Assembly (NCBI RefSeq): GCF_026016325.1
Contig: NZ_CP087203.1
Span: 3,596,001-3,660,000, forward strand
Source: Pseudomonas sp. B21-056
GTDB lineage: Bacteria > Pseudomonadota > Gammaproteobacteria > Pseudomonadales > Pseudomonadaceae
Direction: 5' to 3'
Length of the DNA: 64,000 bases
Part shown: positions 8,867 through 17,163 of the stretch, one piece after another
Numbering within the stretch: the stretch's first letter is position 1
Layout of the letters: every line of letters begins with the position of its first letter
Made by a program: the position numbers and the translations under genes
The notes under the pieces: model-generated
Told to the model about the DNA's origin: nothing
Seen by the model: the letters and a program-made list of their open reading frames with translations, nothing else
Databases searched by the model: none

Positions 8867-9718
8867 TCAGGCTTCGTCAATCACGCCGTTCGATAGCGTC
8901 CCGATCTCGGTGATGACCACTTCGAATACATCGCCGGGCTTGAGGAAAATCGGTGGCTTTCGCTTGAAACCGATACCGCTTGGCGTACCCGTTGCCAGAA
9001 TGTCCCCCGGGTTCCATGGCAAGGCTTTCGACACGTAGGCGATCAGATGCGGAATGTCGAATGCCAGCTCTGAAAGGCTGCCTTCCTGCAGTTGTTCACC
9101 GTTGAGGACACCGCGCACCACCAGCCTACGGTAATCGGAAATCTGCGCCGCTGGAATCAGCCATGGACCCAGCGCACCGGTTTTCCTGAAGGTCTTGCCC
9201 ATGCCGTACTGATGCGTATGGAACTGCCAGTCGCGCACGCTGGCGTCGTTGAAGCAGGTGTAACCCGCGACATGGTCCATGGCATCGGCGGGATCGATAT
9301 GCGCCCCACCCTTGCCGATCACCACGGCCAGTTCGGCTTCGAAGTCGAACTGCTCCGACACCCTGGGCCTGACCAGCGCCTCGCCATGGGGAAGCAGGGT
9401 CTCGGCGAAACGCTGGAAAATCACCGGGAACTCACCCACCTTGCGGCCGGCTTCTTCGGCATGGGCGACGTAGTTGATGCCAACGCAGATGACCTTGCCG
9501 GGGTTGGGAATGACCGCGTCCAGCTGGACGCTGGAAAACGGGTAGTCAGCCTGTGCGGTTTCCAGCGCTTGCCGGGCCTGGTCCAGACAAGACGGATCGG
9601 CCAGAAAAGACGCGAGGTCCGGCACCTGTTCGAAACGGCGGGTCAATTCGACCACGCCGTCATCGACCAGAACGCCGAAGTGAGCCTTTCCTTCTTTACG
9701 GTACGAAATCAGCTTCAT
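8867..9718 (-). CDS. Fumarylacetoacetate hydrolase-family protein
   Basis: A 283-residue protein from ATG 9718, preceded by a strong AGGAGGGG site; the frame upstream to 9742 is not needed. The N-terminal region is MKLISYRKEGKAHFGVLV. The FAH fold shows VICVGINYVAHAEEAG and the metal site region FDFEAELAVVIGKGG. The C-terminal signature is GDILATGTPSGIGFKRKPP. Members hydrolyse C-C bonds of acylpyruvates or hydrate or decarboxylate 2-oxo-acids. After a hydroxylation and ring-cleavage step it would fit cleavage of the resulting oxo-acid. It is the first gene of the operon, transcribed divergently from the DUF1185 gene across a 125-bp control region. Confidence 0.9.
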   Translation of the reverse strand: MKLISYRKEGKAHFGVLVDDGVVELTRRFEQVPDLASFLADPSCLDQARQALETAQADYPFSSVQLDAVIPNPGKVICVGINYVAHAEEAGRKVGEFPVIFQRFAETLLPHGEALVRPRVSEQFDFEAELAVVIGKGGAHIDPADAMDHVAGYTCFNDASVRDWQFHTHQYGMGKTFRKTGALGPWLIPAAQISDYRRLVVRGVLNGEQLQEGSLSELAFDIPHLIAYVSKALPWNPGDILATGTPSGIGFKRKPPIFLKPGDVFEVVITEIGTLSNGVIDEA

Positions 9719-9731
9719 GTTGCCCCTCCTG

Positions 9732-9765
9732 TTTTTATGCACAAAAACAATGTTCTTGCACCATA
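9732..9765. promoter_or_regulatory. Candidate operator in the FAH/DUF1185 divergent control region
   Basis: TTTTTATGCACAAAAAC (9732-9748) is followed by TTCTTGCACCAT (9754-9765). They resemble the motifs at 5398-5467 and 5698-5731, including the TTGCACCA half-site seen inverted as TGGTGCAA at 5720-5727. Its position within 15 bp of the FAH start suggests repression. Confidence 0.55.
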
Positions 9766-9843
9766 CATCATTAAATGCATAATGCGAAACACCACTTCAA
9801 AAAATAACGAGCCACTGAGGCTCACGGTTCCTGGAGGTCAGGC

Positions 9844-10425
9844 ATGTCGCTGGTGATGGTTCGCAAGATCAAACTGGACATAGAAGAAGTCTTCCACGAG
9901 GGTGGTCCCCGTTCCCCGCAACCCCTGAGGATTGCAGTCGCGACTGCAGTGGTGGCCAACCCCTATGCCGGCAGATACGTCGAGGACCTGCTGCCGTTCA
10001 TGCAGCAATTGAGGGGCCTGGGTGCCGAGTTGTCCGAACGGCTGATCCATGCATTGGGAGGCGTCGATAACGTGCAGGCGTATGGCAAGGGCGCAATCGT
10101 CGGCGACGACGGCGAGCTGGAGCATGGCGCGGTCTGGCATGAGGCCGGTGGCTGGGCCATGCGCGAAGCGCTGGGCAATCCGAAGGCCATCGTTCCCGCG
10201 GGTAAAACCATCGGCGGCCCCGGTTGCCGGGTGATGATCCCGCTGGGGCACATCCAGGCAGCTTATGTGCGCAGCCATTTCGGTGTGGCCGAGATGACCG
10301 TGTGGGATGGCCCTCGTCGCGGCGAAATTGCCTTTGGCCTGGCCATGGCCAGCGGCGGCAGGATCCATGCACGCCTGGGCGGCCTGGCGGCGGCGGATGT
10401 AAAAGGTGAGGACGGTTTGCGCTAG
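9844..10425 (+). CDS. DUF1185 (amino acid synthesis family) protein
   Basis: A 193-residue protein with GGAGGT upstream of ATG 9844. It belongs to the DUF1185 'amino acid synthesis' family, whose biochemical function is unknown to me. Recognisable stretches are MVRKIKLDIEEVFHEGG, AYGKGAIVGDDGELEHGAVW and the C-terminal ASGGRIHARLGGL. It is a paralogue of the protein at 44734-45324, which shares AYGK-A-VG-DGE-EH and the GGR-H-R end. Both copies head a plus-strand catabolic operon controlled by a nearby GntR regulator, which argues for a role in degradation rather than amino acid synthesis. The ADH and cupin genes follow on the same strand. Confidence 0.88.
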   Translation: MSLVMVRKIKLDIEEVFHEGGPRSPQPLRIAVATAVVANPYAGRYVEDLLPFMQQLRGLGAELSERLIHALGGVDNVQAYGKGAIVGDDGELEHGAVWHEAGGWAMREALGNPKAIVPAGKTIGGPGCRVMIPLGHIQAAYVRSHFGVAEMTVWDGPRRGEIAFGLAMASGGRIHARLGGLAAADVKGEDGLR

Positions 10426-10488
10426 AGCGGCTGAAGCAACAAGAGGTTGCGTTCCACTACAAAAACAAGACAAGTGCCGGAGAACATC

Positions 10489-11604
10489 ATGACGACAAGC
10501 ACAATGCGCGCCGCACGCCTGTATGAAGGCGGCAAACCCATGGTCATCGAACACCTGCCCGTCCCGCAGATTCGTCCGACCGAAGTCCTGGTCAAGATCA
10601 AGGCCTGCGGGATCGTGCCGAACCTGCATAACATCCTGACCAACTGGGTCAAGTGGTTCCCCCACAATCCGCTGCCGAAATTACCGGCCACGTTCGGTCT
10701 GGACCCTACCGGAGTCATCGAGGCAGTCGGTCCCCAGGTGTATGACTTCAAGGTCGGTGACCGGGTCTATGTCAATCCGGGACGCCACTGCGGTTCCTGC
10801 CGGGCCTGCCGAGCGGGCAACACCATTGCCTGCTCCGCCTACACCTTCAATGGTTACTTCGGTTTCACCCCGAAAAGCCCGCGGATGTTCGAAGACTATC
10901 CCTACGGCGGCCTGTGCGAATACATCCCGGCTCCGCAATACAGCCTGGTCAAACTGCCCGACAACCTCAGCTTCGAGACCGCCGCGCGACTGGGCTACCT
11001 GGGCACCGCCTACAAAGCGATGATCAAGGCCAATGTCGGCCCGGGCAGTACCATCCTGATCAACGGCATCAGCGGGACACTCGGCCTGGGAGCGGTCGCC
11101 ATTGCCCTGGCCATGGGTGTGCGGAAAATCCTCGGCACCGCCAGGAACCAGGAGCTGTTCCAGCGCGTGAAGGATCTCGCGGCCCCGGGCCGGATTGAAA
11201 TCCATACCCTGGGCACGACACCCACCCAGCAATGGGTCAGTGAAGTCACCCAGGGCGAAGGCGTCGATGTGGTGATCGATGCCCTCGGCCCGGGGGCGCC
11301 ACACGAGACACTGACCCAAGCGCTCAAATCCATCCATCGCGGTGGGCACCTGATCAACATCGGCGCGATTGCCGGCGAAGTGCCCATCGATCTGCACTGG
11401 ATCATGGACAACGACATCCAGATCAGCGGCTCCGCGTGGTTCACCACCGGACAAGGGCAGGACATGGCCGACATGGTGGAATCCGGCGCCCTGGACCTTT
11501 CCTTCTTCGAGAACACCGCGTTCAGCCTGGAAGCCGTCAACGAGGCGATTACCGGTATCGAAAATCGCAACGGTGGCTTCAGCAACTACGTCATCTGCCC
11601 TTGA
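10489..11604 (+). CDS. Zinc-binding alcohol dehydrogenase-family (MDR) protein
   Basis: A 371-residue medium-chain dehydrogenase. ATG 10489 has GGAG about 10 bases upstream. The N-terminal GroES-like domain carries the four-cysteine structural zinc lobe (HCGSCRACRAGNTIAC, near residue 105). The Rossmann domain has ILINGISGTLGLGAVA. The conserved GHE catalytic-zinc motif is replaced by FGLDPTG, so catalytic zinc binding may be altered or absent. Cys near residue 43 (KACGIV) remains. It probably oxidises or reduces an alcohol, aldehyde or enone intermediate of the neighbouring pathway using NAD(P). It follows DUF1185 by 63 bp and precedes the cupin gene by 67 bp on the same strand. Confidence 0.88.
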   Translation: MTTSTMRAARLYEGGKPMVIEHLPVPQIRPTEVLVKIKACGIVPNLHNILTNWVKWFPHNPLPKLPATFGLDPTGVIEAVGPQVYDFKVGDRVYVNPGRHCGSCRACRAGNTIACSAYTFNGYFGFTPKSPRMFEDYPYGGLCEYIPAPQYSLVKLPDNLSFETAARLGYLGTAYKAMIKANVGPGSTILINGISGTLGLGAVAIALAMGVRKILGTARNQELFQRVKDLAAPGRIEIHTLGTTPTQQWVSEVTQGEGVDVVIDALGPGAPHETLTQALKSIHRGGHLINIGAIAGEVPIDLHWIMDNDIQISGSAWFTTGQGQDMADMVESGALDLSFFENTAFSLEAVNEAITGIENRNGGFSNYVICP

Positions 11605-11671
11605 GGCTGATCGCAACCGTCCACGCAACGGCGGGCACAGTGATGCCCGCCCATCGATTTCAGGGAATGTC

Positions 11672-12208
11672 ATGAAGATTCGCAGAGTTGTCACCGGGCT
11701 GGACAGTGCAGGCCAATCGGTATTTATCAGCGACGAAACGGCACCGCGCGCGCGTGCCTTCGAGTCGATTCCCGGCCATGCCATGGCGCATCTGTGGTCT
11801 ACCGGCACGGCTATCGGATCGTTGGCTACGCAAACAGATCCCACCCTTGAATACCCTCCGCTGGTCCCTGGACCGGGCGAAACCAGTCTGGCGATCTATG
11901 ACTTCCCGCCGGACCCGGTCATGCAGAACCCCATCGATGTCGCACAGATGCTCGAAGAGCTGGGCGGTGCCCTGCCCGGCCTGTTCGAATGCTTCGAGCC
12001 CGACCATCCGGGCATGCACACGACCCCGACCATCGACTACGGCATCCTCCTCGAGGGGGAACTCTGGCTGGAACTGGACAATGGCGAACAGAAACGGATC
12101 CTGCCCGGCGACGTAGTCATCCAGCAAGGAACCCGGCATGCCTGGCGTAACAAAAGCGACCGGATTGCCCGTGCGCTGTTTGTGATGATCGGCGCGAAGT
12201 GCGATTAA
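11672..12208 (+). CDS. Cupin domain-containing protein
   Basis: A 178-residue protein starting MKIRRVVTGLDSAGQSVFI. A single cupin_2 domain occupies roughly residues 105-175: the first motif is around HTTPTIDYGILLEGELWLEL and the second is LPGDVVIQQGTRHAWRN. His at the start and H-A-W at the end could hold a metal. An N-terminal extension of about 100 residues contains AIYDFPPDP. Related proteins are found beside aromatic-catabolic genes, but most are uncharacterised. It could be a decarboxylase, isomerase or dioxygenase of the pathway. It is the last intact gene of the plus-strand operon; degraded gene remnants follow. Confidence 0.85.
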   Translation: MKIRRVVTGLDSAGQSVFISDETAPRARAFESIPGHAMAHLWSTGTAIGSLATQTDPTLEYPPLVPGPGETSLAIYDFPPDPVMQNPIDVAQMLEELGGALPGLFECFEPDHPGMHTTPTIDYGILLEGELWLELDNGEQKRILPGDVVIQQGTRHAWRNKSDRIARALFVMIGAKCD

Positions 12209-12239
12209 CCGCTCGTTCGCGGATTTCCAAGGGTCCAAT

Positions 12240-12390
12240 ATGACCATGCATTACATCGCAGTTATCGGTGCAGGGACGCAAGAATCTGGACCGACAGGTG
12301 GCCAAGGGCACCCTGCCCCCGGAACAGGCCAGCGTCACGGCCGGTTTGCTGGGCAAAAAGAGCGGTCGGGGCTTTCATGTCTATCGCTGA
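12240..12390 (+). pseudogene. 3-hydroxyacyl-CoA dehydrogenase remnant (internal deletion)
   Basis: The first codons read MTMHYIAVIGAGT, the start of the Rossmann motif of 3-hydroxyacyl-CoA dehydrogenases. The frame then breaks. Another frame gives RKNLDRQVAKGTLPPEQ, then GLLGKKSGRGFHVYR and a stop, the kind of sequence found further along and at the end of the family's NAD-binding domain (G-KSGRGFY). Most of the gene is missing between the two pieces. Confidence 0.7.
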
Positions 12391-12733
12391 GAACCGCAGC
12401 GGGTACGACGCAATCCGCGAGCAAGCCGTGATGCTTTTCGTCAGCAAGGGATTCGGCCAGGTCGGTATGCGCGAGCTGGCTCGTCACGTTGGTATCGCCC
12501 CGGCCTCGCTGTATCACTACTTTCCCAGCAAGCAGCAGCTATTGTTCGACCTGATCGACGAGTTCTACGAAGAACTTCATCTGCTGGTCCGCGAGCTGAC
12601 CCCTCGACGGGCTGGCGACCGGAGCAGCCCATCGTCGATGACGCCTGGGCTGACCTGGTGGCGCGAATGATCGAGTGTTTTGAATCTGGCTGCCATGGCT
12701 TCAGTCCAATAGCTGCACAATCTGCGACTCGAT
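12377..12733 (+). pseudogene. Truncated/frameshifted TetR-family regulator
   Basis: From ATG 12377, overlapping the dehydrogenase remnant, about 75 residues form a clear TetR DNA-binding domain: YDAIREQAVMLFVSKGFGQ, then MRELARHVGIAPASLYHYF. The homologous frame is lost after LLVRELTPRR near 12610. A second frame continues (QPIVDDAWADLVARMIECFE) before fading. The ligand-binding domain is largely missing, so it is probably non-functional. Confidence 0.7.
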
Positions 12734-12761
12734 CCGCCCTGCCCGTCAACAAACCGATGCC

Positions 12762-14078
12762 TCAGAACGACCAGGCCACCAATACCTGTCCATAGAGATT
12801 GGTATGGCTGTTGCCCACCTGTGCACCACCGTCGGCTGCGCTGTACTTCGGCTTGTAGAGACCTGCCAATGGCATCAGAGTCCAATGCTTGTCGATCGCC
12901 CATTCGGCATAGACGTTCGCTTCGTCGGCGTCGAGCCGAACACGACTGTCGTCCAGGGTGCGGAAAGAATAAAGCAGCATTCCCAGCTTGATGTCTTCAG
13001 CGGCGGATATCTTCAACCCCACCTGCTGAATGGCGGCGTTGCTGTTGAACGGCCCGGCATAGTTGGCCGCCACCTCCCCCTGGAACCAGGTCCCAAGCGC
13101 CCGTCCGTTGCCATAGAACAAAGGATCGTAGCCCTCGGAAAAACGGCTGTACCGGTAGTTGATCGACGGTGTCCCGACAACGTCGGCAAAGGTCCAGCCG
13201 GCCTCAAGGTACCAGGCATTCTCCCGGGCCCCGTCCTTGCGCTCCCAAGCGTACTCACCGGCCAGGAACAGCCCGGGGATACCCGCGTTCCCCTGGCCGC
13301 GCACGCTGTGAATCTGCATCCCCTTGCGCCTGGCATTCAATAGTTCGGACAGGGTCTGGTCGGTGTCAGTGACTTTCAGGTAAGTCAGGCCAAGAGTGCC
13401 CAGTTCGCTGACATGCTCCAGCGTGCCGACCGCCATTTCCGGGCGCGATTGTGCCGGGTTATCGGACTTGATCCACATCAGGTCACTGCGCAATCCCTCT
13501 TGGCCACCCAGTCGCAGTACAGCAGTACGATCAAAGGCCTTGCGAGCGCTCAGGTAGTACGCACCGCCGCGGTTGGCCTTGCCGCCCACGAACTCCTTGC
13601 CGAAGTTCAGCGCGTCGCCGCTGACCAGGAAACCGTCACCGATCACGATGTTCTGGCGACCGAACGACAGATCCACACCGTTCTCTCCCAGCGCATCGAA
13701 CAGCGTACCGGAGCGCCAGCCTGCATAGGCGTCCTCGATTTTGGTCGTGCGCTCACTCCCGGCGGTCCAGCCGGCCGGGTCACCGTCACCGAACGTGGCG
13801 CTGCTGACCCAGTTCAGCGACCCATAGAGTTTCGAGCCGGCATCCAGGGTATGGCGTGCATCAAGACCGTACTGCAACGCCGCCTCCTGCCAGCGGCTGG
13901 AACCTTCGCGACGAGTTCCTGATTGTGAGTAATTCTCGCGGCTATAGAAGGCACCCGCCAGGGCCAACAGACGTGCATCGACTTGCGTACCGTCTTCGTT
14001 GTAGAGCGGCTGGGCCATTGCAGGCACGCAGACGCAACCGAGGGAAAACGCAACCAGTGTTTTTTTACAGGCAAGCAT
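12762..14078 (-). CDS. Outer-membrane porin-like beta-barrel protein
   Basis: A 438-residue protein with a signal peptide (MLACKKTLVAFSLGCVCVP, cleavage after AMAQ) and a C-terminal barrel strand ending in Phe (GQVLVAWSF). The barrel contains VDLSFGRQNIVIGDGFLV, reminiscent of alginate-export-like and OprD-like outer-membrane channels; I cannot decide between them. It lies 73 bp downstream of the PuuB-like oxidase gene on the same strand, in the order permease, oxidase, porin. It is likely the outer-membrane entry route for the compound taken up by the permease. Confidence 0.75.
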   Translation of the reverse strand: MLACKKTLVAFSLGCVCVPAMAQPLYNEDGTQVDARLLALAGAFYSRENYSQSGTRREGSSRWQEAALQYGLDARHTLDAGSKLYGSLNWVSSATFGDGDPAGWTAGSERTTKIEDAYAGWRSGTLFDALGENGVDLSFGRQNIVIGDGFLVSGDALNFGKEFVGGKANRGGAYYLSARKAFDRTAVLRLGGQEGLRSDLMWIKSDNPAQSRPEMAVGTLEHVSELGTLGLTYLKVTDTDQTLSELLNARRKGMQIHSVRGQGNAGIPGLFLAGEYAWERKDGARENAWYLEAGWTFADVVGTPSINYRYSRFSEGYDPLFYGNGRALGTWFQGEVAANYAGPFNSNAAIQQVGLKISAAEDIKLGMLLYSFRTLDDSRVRLDADEANVYAEWAIDKHWTLMPLAGLYKPKYSAADGGAQVGNSHTNLYGQVLVAWSF

Positions 14079-14151
14079 CGGCCGTACTCCAGCTTATCAG
14101 GGAGAAAAAAGGCGCTGTCAGGCAGCGGATCAGGTCATGAATGAAGCGGTA

Positions 14152-15453
14152 TCAGCGGCGACCGTTGCGGTAGCCCGCCAGTTGATGACTGGCCTTGCCA
14201 AGAGTGCAGATCAGGTTGCGCCAATGCTCCTTGCCGGGAATACGCGCGCGGGGGATTGCACTCATCACATCCCAGTGACGCGAGCCACGGGTCATTCCAT
14301 CGGCGATCACGTGACTGACCACGTGGCTGGGGGTGACGCCAAAGCCGGAATAGCCTTGGACAAAATAAGCGTTGTCGCGTCCTGGCAAAGTGCCGATCTG
14401 CGGGAAGAGATTGGCACTGCACTCCATGGGGCCACCCCAGGCTAGGTCGATCTTGACGTGGGCAAGGTAGGGAAAAACCTTGAGCATCAGCGCGCGGTTC
14501 CAGGCCTTGAGGTCGCCCGGAATGTGCTCGATCAAGCGCGTGGCGGAACCGAACAACAGGCGGTTCTCGTTGGTGACCCTGTAGTACTCGATCACCGGCC
14601 GGATATCACTGAAGGCCCCACGAATCGGGCTGATCTGCTCGATCAGCTCGACGGGCAACGGCTCGGTCACCAGCTGAAAGGCGTAGGTACTGATCATCGT
14701 CTTGTGCAGCTCGGGCTCCAGGCGGTCGAGAAACGCACCGCATGACCAGAGGATCTTCTTCGCCCGTACCGAGCCTTTGGCGGTGCGAATCGTAATGGTC
14801 TCGCCGTAGGTGACCTCCAGCGCCGGGGTGTTTTCATAAATTCGCCCACCCAGCCCCACCAGCGCGTGAGCCGCCCCGAGCAGCATGTTCAACGAATGGA
14901 TATGCCCGTTACCCATATGCTTCAGGGCACAGCTGTAGACATCGGAGCCGACGATATTTCTGACCTCGGCTCCTTCCAGGTACGCGATCTCATGGTCCGG
15001 GTTGAGCAGCTTGAATTCCTTTTCCCAGGCTTGCAGCAGCTTACCTTGCCGCTGGTTGAAACCCAGGTAGCCGTAGCCATGGCGAAAGTCCGCATCGATT
15101 TGATAACGCTCGATACGATGCTTGATGATGGACGCCCCCAAGTCGCTGATCTCGAAAATTGCCTGGAGCCCCTCCTCCCCGACACTCTTGCGGATTTTCT
15201 CCAGATCGTGGCCGATGCCGGCCATGACATGCCCGCCATTACGCCCCGAACCGCCAAAGCCCAGGTAGCGGGACTCCAGCACCACGACGTCCGTCACCCC
15301 ACGCTCGGCCAGCTCAAGCGCGGTATTGATCCCGGAAAAGCCGCCACCGATAACGACCACTTCGGCTTCGAGGTCCTGCTCCAGATCGGAAAATTTCAGA
15401 TCGTACTTGCGAGTGGCGGTGTAATAGGTGGTAGGTGTTTCAACGGACAGCAT
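14152..15453 (-). CDS. FAD-dependent amine/amino acid oxidoreductase, PuuB-like (DAO family)
   Basis: A 433-residue flavoprotein. ATG 15453 is chosen; sequence upstream belongs to the end of the permease gene. The N-terminal FAD motif is VVVIGGGFSGINTALELAE (about residues 31-49), followed by RYLGFGGSGRNGGHVMAG, typical of DAO-family oxidases such as gamma-glutamylputrescine oxidase PuuB. The C-terminal part contains YFVQGYSGFGVTPSHVV. It would oxidatively deaminate an amine or amino acid, giving an aldehyde or oxo-acid. It sits 47 bp downstream of an APC permease gene and upstream of a porin gene, so the trio probably takes up and oxidises one amine. No Puu synthetase or hydrolase is nearby, so the polyamine identity is unproven. 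Confidence 0.88.
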   Translation of the reverse strand: MLSVETPTTYYTATRKYDLKFSDLEQDLEAEVVVIGGGFSGINTALELAERGVTDVVVLESRYLGFGGSGRNGGHVMAGIGHDLEKIRKSVGEEGLQAIFEISDLGASIIKHRIERYQIDADFRHGYGYLGFNQRQGKLLQAWEKEFKLLNPDHEIAYLEGAEVRNIVGSDVYSCALKHMGNGHIHSLNMLLGAAHALVGLGGRIYENTPALEVTYGETITIRTAKGSVRAKKILWSCGAFLDRLEPELHKTMISTYAFQLVTEPLPVELIEQISPIRGAFSDIRPVIEYYRVTNENRLLFGSATRLIEHIPGDLKAWNRALMLKVFPYLAHVKIDLAWGGPMECSANLFPQIGTLPGRDNAYFVQGYSGFGVTPSHVVSHVIADGMTRGSRHWDVMSAIPRARIPGKEHWRNLICTLGKASHQLAGYRNGRR

Positions 15454-15500
15454 GGTTGTTCCTCTTGCTTTCTTATTGTTTGAAAACCCTTGGCCGGGGC

Positions 15501-16937
15501 TCAGTGCTGGGAAACCGGAGGTGACATGGAGGAACGATCCTGTACCAGCCGCCGATAGGCGTAGAGCACCAGCGAAACCAAGAGTACCGCGATGGCAATC
15601 AGCACTTCCTTCACACCGCCGTACCCGGCCAGTTCGGCTGACAACGCGCCTACCACGACCACAACGGCGGTAAACAGGCTCAGCAACCAGGCCACGGGCG
15701 TCCAGCACCGCCCCAGGCGTACCGGACGCGCGTGTTGCGGCGCGTCCTTGCGCAGCAGGAGGAACCCCGAGAGTGCAAAAAAGATCGCGACCAGGTAGCC
15801 AATGTTGGCCGTCACCAGGATGGCCAGGGGCGAGGACAGGAAAAAGATCATCGCCAGGTTCAGGAGCACCGCCACACTCATGCAGCGCCCGGGCACCTGA
15901 TGCTTGTTGAGTACTCCCAGTTGCTTGATGGTCAAGCCTTCCAGCGCTGTGCCGTAGAGTGCCCGGGAGCCATCCGCCAGCGCTGCGTTCAATGCCATGA
16001 ACAGGCCCACCAGCAGAGTGATGACAAAGAAACTGCTCCAGCCGGATCCGAGTACTGCATTAAAGGCGCCTATGTAGAAACCGCTGGGGTTGTCCAGGGC
16101 GGCCTGGGGGTCCACCAAACCGCCAAGGCCCAAGGCCACTGCCGCGAAGGCCAGTACGGTGTAAAGCCCCGAGCTGGTCAGGGCCAGGCGCATGTCCCGC
16201 TGACTGCGGTACTCGGGGCCGAAGGCTGCGCACATTTCGGTGCCATAGGCGCTCCAACTGATCAGGAACAACCAGACCAACGTGGTGCGCAGGGTTTCCC
16301 AGTCAAAGGGTTTGTGGACCTGCCAGGCCGAGATGAATCGTCCCAGGCTCCAGTCATGGGCGACCAGCGGAGCCACCGCCAAGACCAGGATCGGCACCAG
16401 CAGCAATGTCCCCATGTATTTGGAAACCGACGCCGCCAGATGAACCCCGCGGCGGTTGAACTGCCAGAAGATCAGGATCAGAACCGCCCCGATCATCTGT
16501 GGCAAGCCAATGCTCGATAGCCCGGTATCAATGCTCCAGGTCTGATCGGCAAACCACTGGGCCTGTATCAGCGCCCCGGCGCTGACGCCGATGATCGACA
16601 GCACGGCCGACCAGCCCATCCAGTAACCGAACGCCGCCAACGGCCCGACCCACCCGCAGCGCTTGCGCCAGCCTTCGGTGGCAATCATCGCGATGCCTCC
16701 GGGTTTGTCGGGGAACATCGCGCTGACTTCAAGGAAAATCCAGTTCTGACAGGCGCCGATGGCGGCGGAGCCGACCCAGAGCAGCAACGCCGCGACCGGT
16801 CCGAGGGCACCGAGGGCGAAGCCGAAAGAGGCGAAAATCGAGCCTGACACGGCCATCGACAAGGCGAAGGCATCTGTCCAGCGCAAGGTTTTTAGCAGGT
16901 GGGATGCCGAGGCATCGGTATTGTTATGAGTATCCAC
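15501..16937 (-). CDS. APC-family amino acid/amine permease
   Basis: About 478 residues and roughly 12 membrane segments. GTG 16937 is preferred because GGAG lies about 10 bases upstream; a GTG at 16991 would add 18 residues without a site. The first helix region reads TDAFALSMAVSGSIFASFGF, and the C-terminus ends in short helices around EVLIAIAVLLVSLVLYAYRR. The fold belongs to the amino acid-polyamine-organocation superfamily of cation-coupled importers. It is the first gene of the operon with the PuuB-like oxidase and porin, and is divergent from the AraC regulator gene. Confidence 0.9.
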   Translation of the reverse strand: MDTHNNTDASASHLLKTLRWTDAFALSMAVSGSIFASFGFALGALGPVAALLLWVGSAAIGACQNWIFLEVSAMFPDKPGGIAMIATEGWRKRCGWVGPLAAFGYWMGWSAVLSIIGVSAGALIQAQWFADQTWSIDTGLSSIGLPQMIGAVLILIFWQFNRRGVHLAASVSKYMGTLLLVPILVLAVAPLVAHDWSLGRFISAWQVHKPFDWETLRTTLVWLFLISWSAYGTEMCAAFGPEYRSQRDMRLALTSSGLYTVLAFAAVALGLGGLVDPQAALDNPSGFYIGAFNAVLGSGWSSFFVITLLVGLFMALNAALADGSRALYGTALEGLTIKQLGVLNKHQVPGRCMSVAVLLNLAMIFFLSSPLAILVTANIGYLVAIFFALSGFLLLRKDAPQHARPVRLGRCWTPVAWLLSLFTAVVVVVGALSAELAGYGGVKEVLIAIAVLLVSLVLYAYRRLVQDRSSMSPPVSQH

Positions 16938-17163
16938 GGGAACAAGCTCCAGCCGAGTAGAAAAGCATGGCCCATTTAACGCCCCCTTCACTGAACAGGG
17001 ACATGGTTGAGAATGTCATGCACATGTCCGCCAATGCCAAGGGCGGGACGATGCTTGCGTTTTCAACAGGCGTATTACTAAATGCTTATGACGCCGGCTT
17101 AAGCTGCCAACGGCCGATACCACAATAAAAACGACCGGCGAGCAGCCGGCAGGTGAGGTAGCG

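Noticed and set aside
16938..16991. Longer start (GTG 16991) for the APC permease
   Set aside because: No ribosome-binding site upstream; GTG 16937 has GGAG at a normal distance.
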